Part shown: positions 28,391 to 37,571 of the stretch, in pieces
Numbering within the stretch: position 1 is the first letter of the stretch
Layout: the number at the start of each line of letters is the position of its first letter
From: Candidatus Saccharimonadales bacterium
GTDB taxonomy: Bacteria > Patescibacteriota > Saccharimonadia > Saccharimonadales > UBA10212
NCBI GenBank assembly: GCA_025450575.1
Contig: JANWHE010000009.1
Coordinates: forward strand, 1-52,666
Direction: 5' to 3'
DNA length: 52,666 nt
Notes under the pieces: generated by a model
Databases searched by the model: none
Told to the model about the DNA's origin: nothing
The model's input: the letters and a program-made list of their open reading frames with translations, nothing else
Made by a program: the position numbers and the translations under genes

Positions 28391-30427
28391 GTGAATCTGT
28401 CCGATCCGATTATCGAGCTTAAAGGGGTAGGCGACGAGCTGGCCGGCAAGCTGGCTATCCTTAGAATCCGGACAATTGACGACTTAATCGAGGACTTCCC
28501 GCGCCGCTACGAGGATTATTCGACTATCACATCCGCGAAGAACCTGCGGCCGGGGCCGGTGACCATCAAAGCCAAGATAAGTTCCGTTGTTGGCCGCTAC
28601 GTGCGCCGCGGCATGCATATCACGGAAGCCATAGCCAGCGATGATACGGCCAGTGTGCGGTTAGTTTGGTTTAATCAACCCTACCGCGCGGCAGCCATCA
28701 GAGCCGGCCAGGATTATTTCGTAGCCGGCGAATATAGACTCAGCCGGCAGCGGTTCAGTATCCTTAATCCCTCGGTCGAGCTGGTCAGCGATTTCCCAAT
28801 CAATACTGCCCGCATAATCCCGGTTTACCGCGAAACCAAAGGCTTAAAGTCCAACCAGATACGCCGGCTGATCCGCGAGGCACTGAATATCGTCAAAGAG
28901 TTGCCGGAACATCTGCCCGCTTGGCTGATCAAAGACCAAAAACTGCTCGCCTACAAAGAAGCAATCGGCGAGATTCATTTTCCCAGCTCGCTGGATTTGT
29001 GGGAGCAAGCTAAGCGGCGCTTAGCTTTCGAGGAAATCTTTCAGCTGACCCTCGCCGCTCTACTGAACCGCCAGGAAGTCCTGGCCGAAAAAGGCCTGGC
29101 TATACCTTTCAATGAAAAATTAGCTAAGGATTTCGTATTAAAACTGCCTTTTAAGCTCACTAATGCCCAGCGCAAGGTCGTCTGGGCGATATACCAGGAC
29201 ATGGCCAAAAACCAGCCTATGAACCGCTTGGTAGAAGGTGACGTGGGGTCCGGGAAAACAGTAGTAGCCGCGATGGCGGCTTTAACGGCTATGGAACAGG
29301 GCTTCCAGGTGGCCTTTATGGCGCCGACCGAAATCCTAGCCCGCCAGCATGCCGAAACACTACTTAATCTATTGGGCAATGTCGGCTACGGCGACCAAGT
29401 GGGATTATTGCTAGGCAGCCTGACCCCAGCCCAGAAAAAAACCGCCCACCAAAAAATCGCCGACGGCACAATTCGTTTAATAATCGGTACCCACGCCCTG
29501 ATAAGCGAGAAAGTCGATATGCATAAGCTCGGGCTGATAATCATCGACGAACAGCACCGCTTCGGGGTCGGCCAGCGCAAGAAACTGCAAGCCAAAGCCG
29601 GACACATGCCGCATGTCCTGCACATGACGGCCACGCCGATTCCACGCAGCCTAGCGTTAACGCTTTACGGCGAGTTGGACATCTCGGTATTAGACGAGAT
29701 GCCGCCCGGGCGGCAGAAAATTAAGACCAAGCTGGTGTCGCCTAACTCCAAGAAAACTTTATACAAGCAGATAGATAAGGAACTAGCGGCCGGGCGGCAG
29801 ATGTTCGTAGTCTGCCCAGTAATCACCGAGACCGGGGCCAGCAGGGGCTTATCAGCCGAGGAGACATTCAAGCAGTTATCCGAGCACGAGTTCAAGCACC
29901 GGAAAGTAGGCTTGCTGCACGGCCGGCTGAAACCGGCTGAGAAGGAGCGGGTGATGCAGGATTTCATCGACCGCCAATACGACATTCTGGTCAGTACTAC
30001 GGTCATAGAGGTCGGCGTTGATGTGCCTAACGCCACCGTGATGCTGATAGTCGGCGCCGAGCGGTTCGGGTTGGCTCAAATCCACCAGCTGCGGGGCCGG
30101 GTCGGGCGCGGCGCCCATCAAAGCTATTGTTTCTTAATGCTCAGCGACAGCAAAGCGCCGATACAGCGGTTGCGGGCTTTGGAAAATACGACTGACGGTT
30201 TTAGGCTCGCCGAACTCGATCTAGAACTGCGCGGCCCGGGCGCTATTTACGGCAGCATCCAACACGGCGCCCTGGACCTGCGGATCGCCAATTTATCGGA
30301 TATGAAACTGATTGCCGCCGCCCGAGCCGCCGCCCAGAATTTCATCGATAAAAAAGAGGACATCGATAATTACCCGCACCTGGTGAGCAGAGTCACAGCT
30401 TTACGCGCGGTAACTAATTTAAACTAA
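28391..30427 (+). CDS. recG: ATP-dependent DNA helicase RecG
   Basis: GDVGSGKT, DEQHRFG, TATPIPRSLALTLYGELDISVLDEMPPGR. Confidence 0.97.
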   Translation: MNLSDPIIELKGVGDELAGKLAILRIRTIDDLIEDFPRRYEDYSTITSAKNLRPGPVTIKAKISSVVGRYVRRGMHITEAIASDDTASVRLVWFNQPYRAAAIRAGQDYFVAGEYRLSRQRFSILNPSVELVSDFPINTARIIPVYRETKGLKSNQIRRLIREALNIVKELPEHLPAWLIKDQKLLAYKEAIGEIHFPSSLDLWEQAKRRLAFEEIFQLTLAALLNRQEVLAEKGLAIPFNEKLAKDFVLKLPFKLTNAQRKVVWAIYQDMAKNQPMNRLVEGDVGSGKTVVAAMAALTAMEQGFQVAFMAPTEILARQHAETLLNLLGNVGYGDQVGLLLGSLTPAQKKTAHQKIADGTIRLIIGTHALISEKVDMHKLGLIIIDEQHRFGVGQRKKLQAKAGHMPHVLHMTATPIPRSLALTLYGELDISVLDEMPPGRQKIKTKLVSPNSKKTLYKQIDKELAAGRQMFVVCPVITETGASRGLSAEETFKQLSEHEFKHRKVGLLHGRLKPAEKERVMQDFIDRQYDILVSTTVIEVGVDVPNATVMLIVGAERFGLAQIHQLRGRVGRGAHQSYCFLMLSDSKAPIQRLRALENTTDGFRLAELDLELRGPGAIYGSIQHGALDLRIANLSDMKLIAAARAAAQNFIDKKEDIDNYPHLVSRVTALRAVTNLN

Positions 30428-30436
30428 TATAGCCAT

Positions 30437-30973
30437 ATGAGGATTATCGCCGGAAGTTTAAAAGGACAGCAATTCCAGTCGCCACATGGTCATAAGACGC
30501 ACCCGATGAGCGAGAAGGTCCGCGGCGCGCTGTTTAACGTGCTTGGCGACATAGAGGGCCTGGTCTTTTTGGACGCTTTCGCCGGCAGCGGCGCGCTGGC
30601 CTTCGAGGCCGCCAGCCGCGGTGCCAAATCGGTTGTCGCCGTAGACAAGGATACTTCCGCGCATCAGGCCATCGAGCAGAATGTCAAAGACCTGCGCTTG
30701 CAAAAAACGGTCCACGTCACCAAAGCTAACACTGGCGGCTGGAGTATCCATAACATGGAAAAGAAATTCGACATCGTCCTTTTGGACCCGCCGTTCGACG
30801 AACTCCAATCGCCTCTGCTGGAAAAACTTATCAAGCGGCATGTCAAAAATGGTGGTCTGGCCGTCCTTAACTACCCAGGCAATCTAAACTTTCCGGAATT
30901 TGATAAAACCGAAGTCGCCGCCGACAAAAATTACGGCGACACCCAGCTTGTTTTCTACCGCAGAAGTAGTTAA
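30437..30973 (+). CDS. rsmD: 16S rRNA (guanine966-N2)-methyltransferase RsmD-like
   Basis: MRIIAGSLKGQ, DAFAGSGALAFEAASRGA, LLDPPF. Confidence 0.93.
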   Translation: MRIIAGSLKGQQFQSPHGHKTHPMSEKVRGALFNVLGDIEGLVFLDAFAGSGALAFEAASRGAKSVVAVDKDTSAHQAIEQNVKDLRLQKTVHVTKANTGGWSIHNMEKKFDIVLLDPPFDELQSPLLEKLIKRHVKNGGLAVLNYPGNLNFPEFDKTEVAADKNYGDTQLVFYRRSS

Positions 30974-30981
30974 ATAAAAAC

Positions 30982-31245
30982 ATGACTGAAATAATTTATG
31001 ACCAGCCCCAAGAAAGGGGTGGCCGGTTCGCCTGGTTCAGGAAACTGATGAGCGACGCCGGGGCGGGCGTGGTGCTGGGAGGCGAAGTAGACGCTGGGAT
31101 TACCCCGGACGAAATGCGGTCGCACGCGGCCGCGCCGCGGGAAAGCGCGATTGGCTCGGCCGCGCTAAGCGGCTCGTCCGGTTACAGCGAAGCCGAGATA
31201 CAAGCCATGCTTGACTCGACTGATCCGAGCCTCCAGCTTTATTAG
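30982..31245 (+). CDS. small hypothetical protein
   Basis: 87-aa ORF between rsmD and tRNA; no family recognised. Confidence 0.5.
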   Translation: MTEIIYDQPQERGGRFAWFRKLMSDAGAGVVLGGEVDAGITPDEMRSHAAAPRESAIGSAALSGSSGYSEAEIQAMLDSTDPSLQLY

Positions 31246-31310
31246 CGGAAAGCTTGCTCGCCTATCTTGTGCCGGTTCCTCGCCGCTCTTCCTTTATAAT
31301 TGATTAGGAC

Positions 31311-31395
31311 GGGGATGTGGTGAAATTGGTATACACGCTAGCCTTAGGAGCTAGTGGGGCAACCCGTGTAGGTTCGAGTCCTATCATCCCCACCA
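31311..31395 (+). tRNA. tRNA-Leu (anticodon TAG), CCA encoded
   Basis: GGGGATG/CATCCCC acceptor stem, CTAGC-CTTAGGA-GCTAG anticodon arm, long variable arm, GGTTCGAGTCC T-arm, ACCA 3' end; TATAAT at 31294-31299 region. Confidence 0.95.
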
Positions 31396-31474
31396 CGCAT
31401 CAGCTAAGAACTGAGCGTTTTTCTTTACAAATTTTTTAGCCGGCCTCATTATTAAACAGAAGTGAAAAACAAGA

Positions 31475-32104
31475 ATGCCCCGGCGTGAACTAGTCGGTGA
31501 GGCCTGGATCGGCAGCCGGCAGAAACGGGCGCTGGACCTTGCTTATGCTACGGCTTTAGCGCCGGTTATTCTTCCCGTGGGGGCCGTGACGATGGGAATG
31601 GCGTACGTTGCCGAAGGCCAAGGTGGTTTGCGGAAAGTTCAGCGCGTCGGCCATGGCGGCCGGCCTTTCGACGTTATCAAACTCCGCACCGCTTCGGCTG
31701 ATCTAGGGTCTACCTCTGAGGCCGGACCGGAGCGACTATCCAGCCTGAGTCGCTATATCGGACAGGCCGGCCTGGATGAGACGGCTCAGATCGTCAATAT
31801 CCTGGACGGCACGATGTCCGTCTGGGGGCCGCGTCCCGCCTCGGCGAGCTTCATGGAGGCCGTCGAAGGCGAGGTGGCTGCCCCCCTTTACCGCGAATGG
31901 CTTGAAAAGCGCTGCTTATCCAAACCCGGCGGTCTATCATCTTACGCTTTAGCTTTCCATCTGCGGGAACTGCCTACGGCCCAGCGTAAACTGGCGATGG
32001 TTAAGATGGATATCATTGATTTTGATAACGCCAGCCGGGCTTATGACCGCCGGCTGTTATTGACGGCCGTCAAGAAATCGGTCAAATTGTTCCGCGGCCA
32101 TTAG
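31475..32104 (+). CDS. bacterial sugar transferase (undecaprenyl-phosphate glycosylphosphotransferase-like)
   Basis: FDVIKLRTAS, GLDETAQIVNILDGTMSVWGPRPA, KPGGLSSYAL. Confidence 0.8.
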   Translation: MPRRELVGEAWIGSRQKRALDLAYATALAPVILPVGAVTMGMAYVAEGQGGLRKVQRVGHGGRPFDVIKLRTASADLGSTSEAGPERLSSLSRYIGQAGLDETAQIVNILDGTMSVWGPRPASASFMEAVEGEVAAPLYREWLEKRCLSKPGGLSSYALAFHLRELPTAQRKLAMVKMDIIDFDNASRAYDRRLLLTAVKKSVKLFRGH

Positions 32105-32143
32105 CTATAATTAGCGGCGGGACATTCTCAGAAAGGAGGCCAC

Positions 32144-33340
32144 ATGTTAGATACGGCGAGGAAACTTATCAGGGACGCCGGCCGGAAACTCGGACTGAGC
32201 GATAAGCAGATTGACGAACTTATAAAGACGGACGCCGAGCATAACTTCGAGATAGAACTGGCGGACGGCAGTAAATATCACGCTTATCGCGTCCAACACA
32301 GCAACAAGCGCGGGCCGTACAAGGGCGGTATCCGGTTCCATCCACAGGTGGATTATGACGAAGTGCGGGCGCTAGCGACGCTGATGAGCTTTAAGACGGC
32401 GGTCGCCGGCATCCCGATGGGCGGCGGCAAAGGCGGCGTGGCCGTGGATCCCAAGGCATTATCAAAAGAAGCCTTAGAAGAGCTGTCGCGCAAGTACGTC
32501 CAAGGCCTGAAAGACCACATCGGTCCGGACAAAGACGTGCCGGCCCCGGACGTCAACACCAACGCCCAAATTATCGACTGGATGGTGGATGAGTACGAAA
32601 ACCTGAGCGGCGATCAGACCAAAGCCAGTTTTACCGGAAAAAGCATAGAGAACAGCGGCAGCCTGGGCCGCGACGCTGCCACCGGCCGCGGCGGCGTAAT
32701 CGTACTACGCGAGATACTTAACAAGTCAAGTATCTCCGGGCCGATAACTTACGCCCTGCAGGGGTGGGGAAATGTCGGCTCGTTTTTCGCTCTTGTCGCC
32801 GAAAAGGAGCATCCCGATTGGAAACTTGTAGCCGCCACCGATTCCAGCGGCGGTATTTATGACGCGGGCGGTCTGTCGGCTAAAGCCTTGGATGATTTCA
32901 AAAAAACCGGCCGCAAACTGACCGAGTTCACGACTGGCAGGAAGATCGATAACGATCAGTTGCTGAGCCTGGACGTCGATGTGTTAGCTTTGGCAGCCTT
33001 AGAAAACGCCGTCGACGAGAACAATGTGGGCTCGATCAAAGCTAAGATCGTGCTGGAACTGGCTAACGGCCCGGTGACCTACCTTGGCTACGAAGCCTTG
33101 AACGCCCAAAAAGTAACCGATATTCCGGACATCTTAGCCAACGCCGGCGGCGTGATAGTCAGCTACCTGGAGTGGGTGCAAAACAAGGCCGGCGAGCATT
33201 GGACCGAAGACCGGGTGAATAAGGAACTCGAAAAATATCTTAAAAATGCCACTCGGCAGGTGTATGAACGGTCCCGAAAGAACCAGCTGCCGCTTAAAGA
33301 GGCCGCTTTCGCCGAGGCCATCGTCAGGCTAATCTCTTGA
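32144..33340 (+). CDS. gdhA: glutamate dehydrogenase (Glu/Leu/Phe/Val dehydrogenase family)
   Basis: GPYKGGIRFHP, MGGGKGGVAVDP, PAPDVNTN, LQGWGNVGSFFA; AAGGAGG SD. Confidence 0.95.
   Translation: MLDTARKLIRDAGRKLGLSDKQIDELIKTDAEHNFEIELADGSKYHAYRVQHSNKRGPYKGGIRFHPQVDYDEVRALATLMSFKTAVAGIPMGGGKGGVAVDPKALSKEALEELSRKYVQGLKDHIGPDKDVPAPDVNTNAQIIDWMVDEYENLSGDQTKASFTGKSIENSGSLGRDAATGRGGVIVLREILNKSSISGPITYALQGWGNVGSFFALVAEKEHPDWKLVAATDSSGGIYDAGGLSAKALDDFKKTGRKLTEFTTGRKIDNDQLLSLDVDVLALAALENAVDENNVGSIKAKIVLELANGPVTYLGYEALNAQKVTDIPDILANAGGVIVSYLEWVQNKAGEHWTEDRVNKELEKYLKNATRQVYERSRKNQLPLKEAAFAEAIVRLIS
32711..32736. repeat. palindrome repeat family copy 3 inside gdhA
   Basis: GAGATACTTAACAAGTCAAGTATCTC; 23 of 26 identical to the gatB copy, compensated changes at outer stem. 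Confidence 0.88.
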
Positions 33341-34064
33341 GCTGCTGGTAGCGCAGGGCCGGCGCTACGGAATAGAGCGAACCTAGAGCGAAAGAAGCTA
33401 ACCCGCCGAAGTACGGGATGATATTGACCAGCCCGATAAGGAACAGGACGCCGATTATCCCCCAGACGGCGGCGGTATTCTTAAGGCTTAGGGCGGCGCT
33501 TTGGGAAAGTGAATCCCGGATCCCGGTATTCTTTTCAATCATGACGTAGGGCGCCATCAGGTAGCGGCGTATCATGAATAAGCCCGGGACGAAAAACAGA
33601 GCGAAGCCTATCAGGAAAATCAGGGCCATTACTATATATAGGCCCAGTAGTCGCCAACCCAGCCGTCTGACCACTTGCCAGAGATTCTGAAAATCGAGGT
33701 GCCGGTCCTCGGCGGCATCCAATTGGGCGGCCTGGCCCATGATCTGGGCGATAGTGCCGACCGTTAAGGTCAGCGCCAACCATAGCAGTGAAAAACCTAT
33801 CACCAGAAAAGTGAAGTAGGCCGGCAACGTCCCGGCTGCCCAGCCTGAGCTGAAACCGTCGGCGCGCTGCCACAGATGGATATGCTGGCCCGGCAGCGGC
33901 GACCAAAGCCAGCTGTGGATGTAAAAAATAAACGGTACGGCGTATAGCGGGCCGAAGATCCAGATATTGTTTAAGACTATTTCTTTACTGGGGGCGAACA
34001 GGTCGAAAGCGCTCGGCAGATACAGATGGGAAGTGCGGCGGGCGCGGTTCTTGGTTCGGGCCAT
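33324..34064 (-). CDS. multi-pass membrane protein of unknown function
   Basis: Several hydrophobic helices; PGLFMIRRYLMAPYVMIEKN; -10 TATAAT ends 7 nt before ATG. Confidence 0.75.
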   Translation of the reverse strand: MARTKNRARRTSHLYLPSAFDLFAPSKEIVLNNIWIFGPLYAVPFIFYIHSWLWSPLPGQHIHLWQRADGFSSGWAAGTLPAYFTFLVIGFSLLWLALTLTVGTIAQIMGQAAQLDAAEDRHLDFQNLWQVVRRLGWRLLGLYIVMALIFLIGFALFFVPGLFMIRRYLMAPYVMIEKNTGIRDSLSQSAALSLKNTAAVWGIIGVLFLIGLVNIIPYFGGLASFALGSLYSVAPALRYQQLKRLA

Positions 34065-34112
34065 ATCACTAATTATATATCCTAATAATCAATGTCCGCT
34101 ATAATTTGAGTA

Positions 34113-35381
34113 ATGAGCCTTCCTACCCAACCTTACAAGGGCACCCGCGATTTTTATCCTGAGGACAAGCGGATTCAAAAGTATATGTTCGCCAAGCTGC
34201 GGCAGGTGGTTGAAAGTTTCGGCTACCAGGAATACGACGCGCCGCTGCTCGAACCGTTCGAAGTCTACGCCGCAAAATCCGGCGATGAGCTGGTTAACGA
34301 ACAGCTTTATTCATTCGAGGACCGCGGTGGCCGCAAAGTGGCTATCCGCCCGGAGATGACCCCCTCCGTCAGCCGGATGGTAGCGGGGCGCCGGCAGGAA
34401 CTGGCCTACCCGCTTCGTCTATACAGCATTCCCAACCTTTGGCGTTACGAGCGTCCGCAGCGCGGCCGGCTGCGCGAACACTGGCAGCTGAATGTCGACC
34501 TGTTCGGCATAGATGATATATCAGCGGATGAGGAGATTATCCAGATGGCAGATTCGATCCTTAAAGCCTTGGGTGCCGACAGTCATGAATACGTGATCAA
34601 GGTCAATTCCCGCAAGCTGCTAAAAAGGTTGGATGAGCACATCAATCTGAGTCAAGATAAAGCCCGTCAGCTTTATCGGATAGCCGACAAGAAAAATAAG
34701 ATGACCGACGAGCAGTTCAAGCAAGAGATTTTCGAAGCCGGGCTGGACGCATCCGTCGATTTCTTTTTCGCCGCTACCATCGATAAACTCCCGGCACCCC
34801 TGAACGAATCCGAGGAAGCCGAGAATCTGGAGGGCCTGATCGCGCGGCTGAATAAGGTCGGCGTGAACGCGGTTTTCGATCCCGGCATTGTGCGCGGCTT
34901 TGATTATTACACCGATATAATCTTTGAAGTTTATGATTTTGAAGGTGCCAATAACCGTTCGATGTTCGGCGGCGGCCGTTACGATGGGCTGGTCGGTTTG
35001 TTCGGCGTCGAGCCGGTGCCGACCGTCGGCTTCGGCATGGGCGACGTTACTTTGCAAAACTTTCTGGTAACCCATAAACTGCTGCCGGAATTGCCGTCCG
35101 AAACCGACGTCACGGCCATTCTGATCGGCGACGTCTACGACCAGGCGCAGGGCGCGTTGTCTGGCCTGCGTGAAAGCGGCGTGAACATCGCCGTCGACGC
35201 CTCCGACCGCAAGCTCGATTCCAAAATCAAGCACGCCGTCAAATCCGGCACCCGCTACGCGTTATTCATCGGCGAATCGGAATTATCTTCGGGGAAACTC
35301 AAACTGCGCGATCTGACAAAAGGCCACGAAGACGAGCTGGGGCTTAAAGAGATAATCAACAAGTTCGCCAAGCACCCATAA
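34113..35381 (+). CDS. hisS: histidyl-tRNA synthetase
   Basis: KGTRDFYPED, RPEMTPSVSRMVAGR, GGGRYDGLVGLFG. Confidence 0.96.
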   Translation: MSLPTQPYKGTRDFYPEDKRIQKYMFAKLRQVVESFGYQEYDAPLLEPFEVYAAKSGDELVNEQLYSFEDRGGRKVAIRPEMTPSVSRMVAGRRQELAYPLRLYSIPNLWRYERPQRGRLREHWQLNVDLFGIDDISADEEIIQMADSILKALGADSHEYVIKVNSRKLLKRLDEHINLSQDKARQLYRIADKKNKMTDEQFKQEIFEAGLDASVDFFFAATIDKLPAPLNESEEAENLEGLIARLNKVGVNAVFDPGIVRGFDYYTDIIFEVYDFEGANNRSMFGGGRYDGLVGLFGVEPVPTVGFGMGDVTLQNFLVTHKLLPELPSETDVTAILIGDVYDQAQGALSGLRESGVNIAVDASDRKLDSKIKHAVKSGTRYALFIGESELSSGKLKLRDLTKGHEDELGLKEIINKFAKHP

Positions 35382-35428
35382 GTCCGCTTCCTGGAAAAAC
35401 AGGGATAAAGCGGCTATAATTGCTTTTC

Positions 35429-36712
35429 ATGCGAGTTACGAGGAAAGATAACAGTCCGACCAATATTATTTTGACGGTCGATGCCGACGCCAAGGACCTG
35501 GCGCCTATCCGCCGGCACGTCATCGGCCATTTTAGGCGCAGCGTGCGGATTCCCGGCTTCCGGGCCGGCCGGGCGCCGGACGCCATGGTCGAACAGCAGG
35601 TTAATCAGCAGCAATTCCTAGATGAATTCATGGAGCACGCCCTTAACGAGCTGTACCGCCAAGCCGTCGACCAGGAGAAAATCCGGCCGGTCAGCATACC
35701 GAACGTCCAGCTCAAGAAGTTCGTACCTTATACGGACTTACAGTTCGAGGCCGAGGCCGAAATCCTAGGGCCGGTCAAACTGCCGAATTATAAAGCTATC
35801 AAACTGGCCCGCAAAAAGGTCGAAATAACCGCCGCGGATATAAACGAGATTATCAAGAACCTGCAGACCCGGATGGCCGAGCGGGCCGAGGTGGAGCGGC
35901 CGGCCAAAACCGGCGACGAGCTGGTAATTGATTTCGAGGGCACGGATAAGAACGGTAAGAAGATCAATGGCGCCGACGGCCGGGATTATCCGCTGACGCT
36001 GGGCAGCAAGACTTTCATCCCGGGATTTGAAGAGGAGCTGGCCGGCGTCAAGGCCGGCGCTTCCAAGACATTCGATATCACTTTTCCCAAAGATTACGGC
36101 GTGCCCGCTCTTCAGAGCAAGAAGGTCACCTTCAAGGTAGATGTCAAGAAGGTCCAAGAACTCAAAGAGCCCAAAGCCGATGACAGCTTTACTGCCAAAG
36201 TCGGGCCGTTCAAGACCCTGGCCGAGCTGAAAGCCGATATCAAAAAACAGCTGCAAGCCGAGCGCCAGGGGCAGGCTGACACCGAATATAACAACGAACT
36301 GGTCCGCAAAATCGCCGCCAAAACTCAGATTGAGGTCCCTAAGGCCCTCATAGAGGAAGAAAACCAGCGGCTGGAAGACCAGGAGAAACAGAACCTGGTT
36401 TACAGGGGGCAGACCTGGCAGGAGCACCTGGAAGCCGAAGGTATAACCGAGGAAGAACACCGCCAGCGGCATTATCCGGAGGCCGAAGAGCGCGTTAAGA
36501 TCGGCCTCATCCTAAGCGAAATCGCCGAAAATGAAGGCCTGCAAGTCACGCCGGAAGAGCTGGAAATACGACTCCAGGTCTTAAAAGGCCAGTACCAGGA
36601 CCCGCAGATGCAAGGCGAGCTGGATAAGCCGGCCAGCCGCCGTGATATAGAAGCCCGCCTGCTGACCGAGAAGACCCTCACTAAACTGGCCGCCTACGCC
36701 CAGCAAAAATAA
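35429..36712 (+). CDS. tig: trigger factor
   Basis: Ribosome-binding domain IPGFRAGRAP, FKBP domain GDELVIDFEG...FIPGFEEELAGVKAG; ATG at 35429 rather than TTG 35420. Confidence 0.94.
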   Translation: MRVTRKDNSPTNIILTVDADAKDLAPIRRHVIGHFRRSVRIPGFRAGRAPDAMVEQQVNQQQFLDEFMEHALNELYRQAVDQEKIRPVSIPNVQLKKFVPYTDLQFEAEAEILGPVKLPNYKAIKLARKKVEITAADINEIIKNLQTRMAERAEVERPAKTGDELVIDFEGTDKNGKKINGADGRDYPLTLGSKTFIPGFEEELAGVKAGASKTFDITFPKDYGVPALQSKKVTFKVDVKKVQELKEPKADDSFTAKVGPFKTLAELKADIKKQLQAERQGQADTEYNNELVRKIAAKTQIEVPKALIEEENQRLEDQEKQNLVYRGQTWQEHLEAEGITEEEHRQRHYPEAEERVKIGLILSEIAENEGLQVTPEELEIRLQVLKGQYQDPQMQGELDKPASRRDIEARLLTEKTLTKLAAYAQQK

Positions 36713-36739
36713 TTGGCACTCTCACTTGACGAGTGCCAA
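36713..36739. promoter_or_regulatory. CIRCE-like operator upstream of clpP
   Basis: TTGGCACTC-N9-GAGTGCCAA, symmetric substitution relative to canonical CIRCE; overlaps TTGACG-N17-TAGACT promoter. Confidence 0.88.
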
Positions 36740-36762
36740 TATATTTCATAGACTGGGTATAT

Positions 36763-37392
36763 ATGAATAAACCGACTTCACAAATATTGGTGCCGACGGT
36801 TATCGAGCAAGAGGGGCGCTTTGAGCGGGCTTATGATATTTATAGCCGCCTGCTGCGCGACCGTATTATCTTTTTGGGCGACGACGTCAACGAGCATACC
36901 GCCAACCTGGTGGTGGCCCAGCTGCTTTTCTTAGAGAACCAGGATCCCAACAAGGACATCATCCTTTATATAAACAGTCCCGGCGGCAGCGTTTACGACG
37001 CCATGGCCATCTATGACACCATGCAGTTCGTAAAAAGCGATATCCAGACCGTTGGCATCGGCGTCCAGGCCAGCGCCGCGGCTTTTCTGCTGAGCAGCGG
37101 GACCAAAGGCAAGCGTTTATTGCTACCGCACGCCACGGTGATGATCCACCAACCGTCCAGCGGCACCCGCGGCAAAGTCACCGACCAGGAAATCGACCTG
37201 CGCGAAGCCCTGCGCGTCAAACGGATGATGGAAGAAATCATGGCTAAAAACACTGGCCAGCCGATCAAGAGAGTCCACGAAGACATGGAGCGCGACTTTT
37301 GGATGACCGCCGACGAAGCTAAAAAGTACGGTTTGGTCGATAAGATTATCGATACCCGCAAGCTGGCCGATGCGGTCCAGAAAGCCGCTTAA
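36763..37392 (+). CDS. clpP: ATP-dependent Clp protease proteolytic subunit
   Basis: [29 protein letters not shown]; start moved to ATG 36763 because the ORF start lies in the operator. Confidence 0.96.
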   Translation: MNKPTSQILVPTVIEQEGRFERAYDIYSRLLRDRIIFLGDDVNEHTANLVVAQLLFLENQDPNKDIILYINSPGGSVYDAMAIYDTMQFVKSDIQTVGIGVQASAAAFLLSSGTKGKRLLLPHATVMIHQPSSGTRGKVTDQEIDLREALRVKRMMEEIMAKNTGQPIKRVHEDMERDFWMTADEAKKYGLVDKIIDTRKLADAVQKAA

Positions 37393-37425
37393 GCTTTTCA
37401 GTGACGAATCTCACATAAAATACTG

Positions 37426-37454
37426 TTGACGAGCCGGCAAAAGGTCTTTAGAAT
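37426..37454 (+). promoter_or_regulatory. rpoB promoter
   Basis: TTGACG-N17-TAGAAT, about 118 nt upstream of rpoB ATG. Confidence 0.65.
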
Positions 37455-37571
37455 AGAGTCAAGAAGTAGTGTACTTTGGTGCTTGCTGTGCTCAAATCTC
37501 TTAGCATTCGCCGAACGTAGTGGGCTTCGCATAAGCGACAACTAATTTATTAAAGAGGAGCATTGCTTTTG

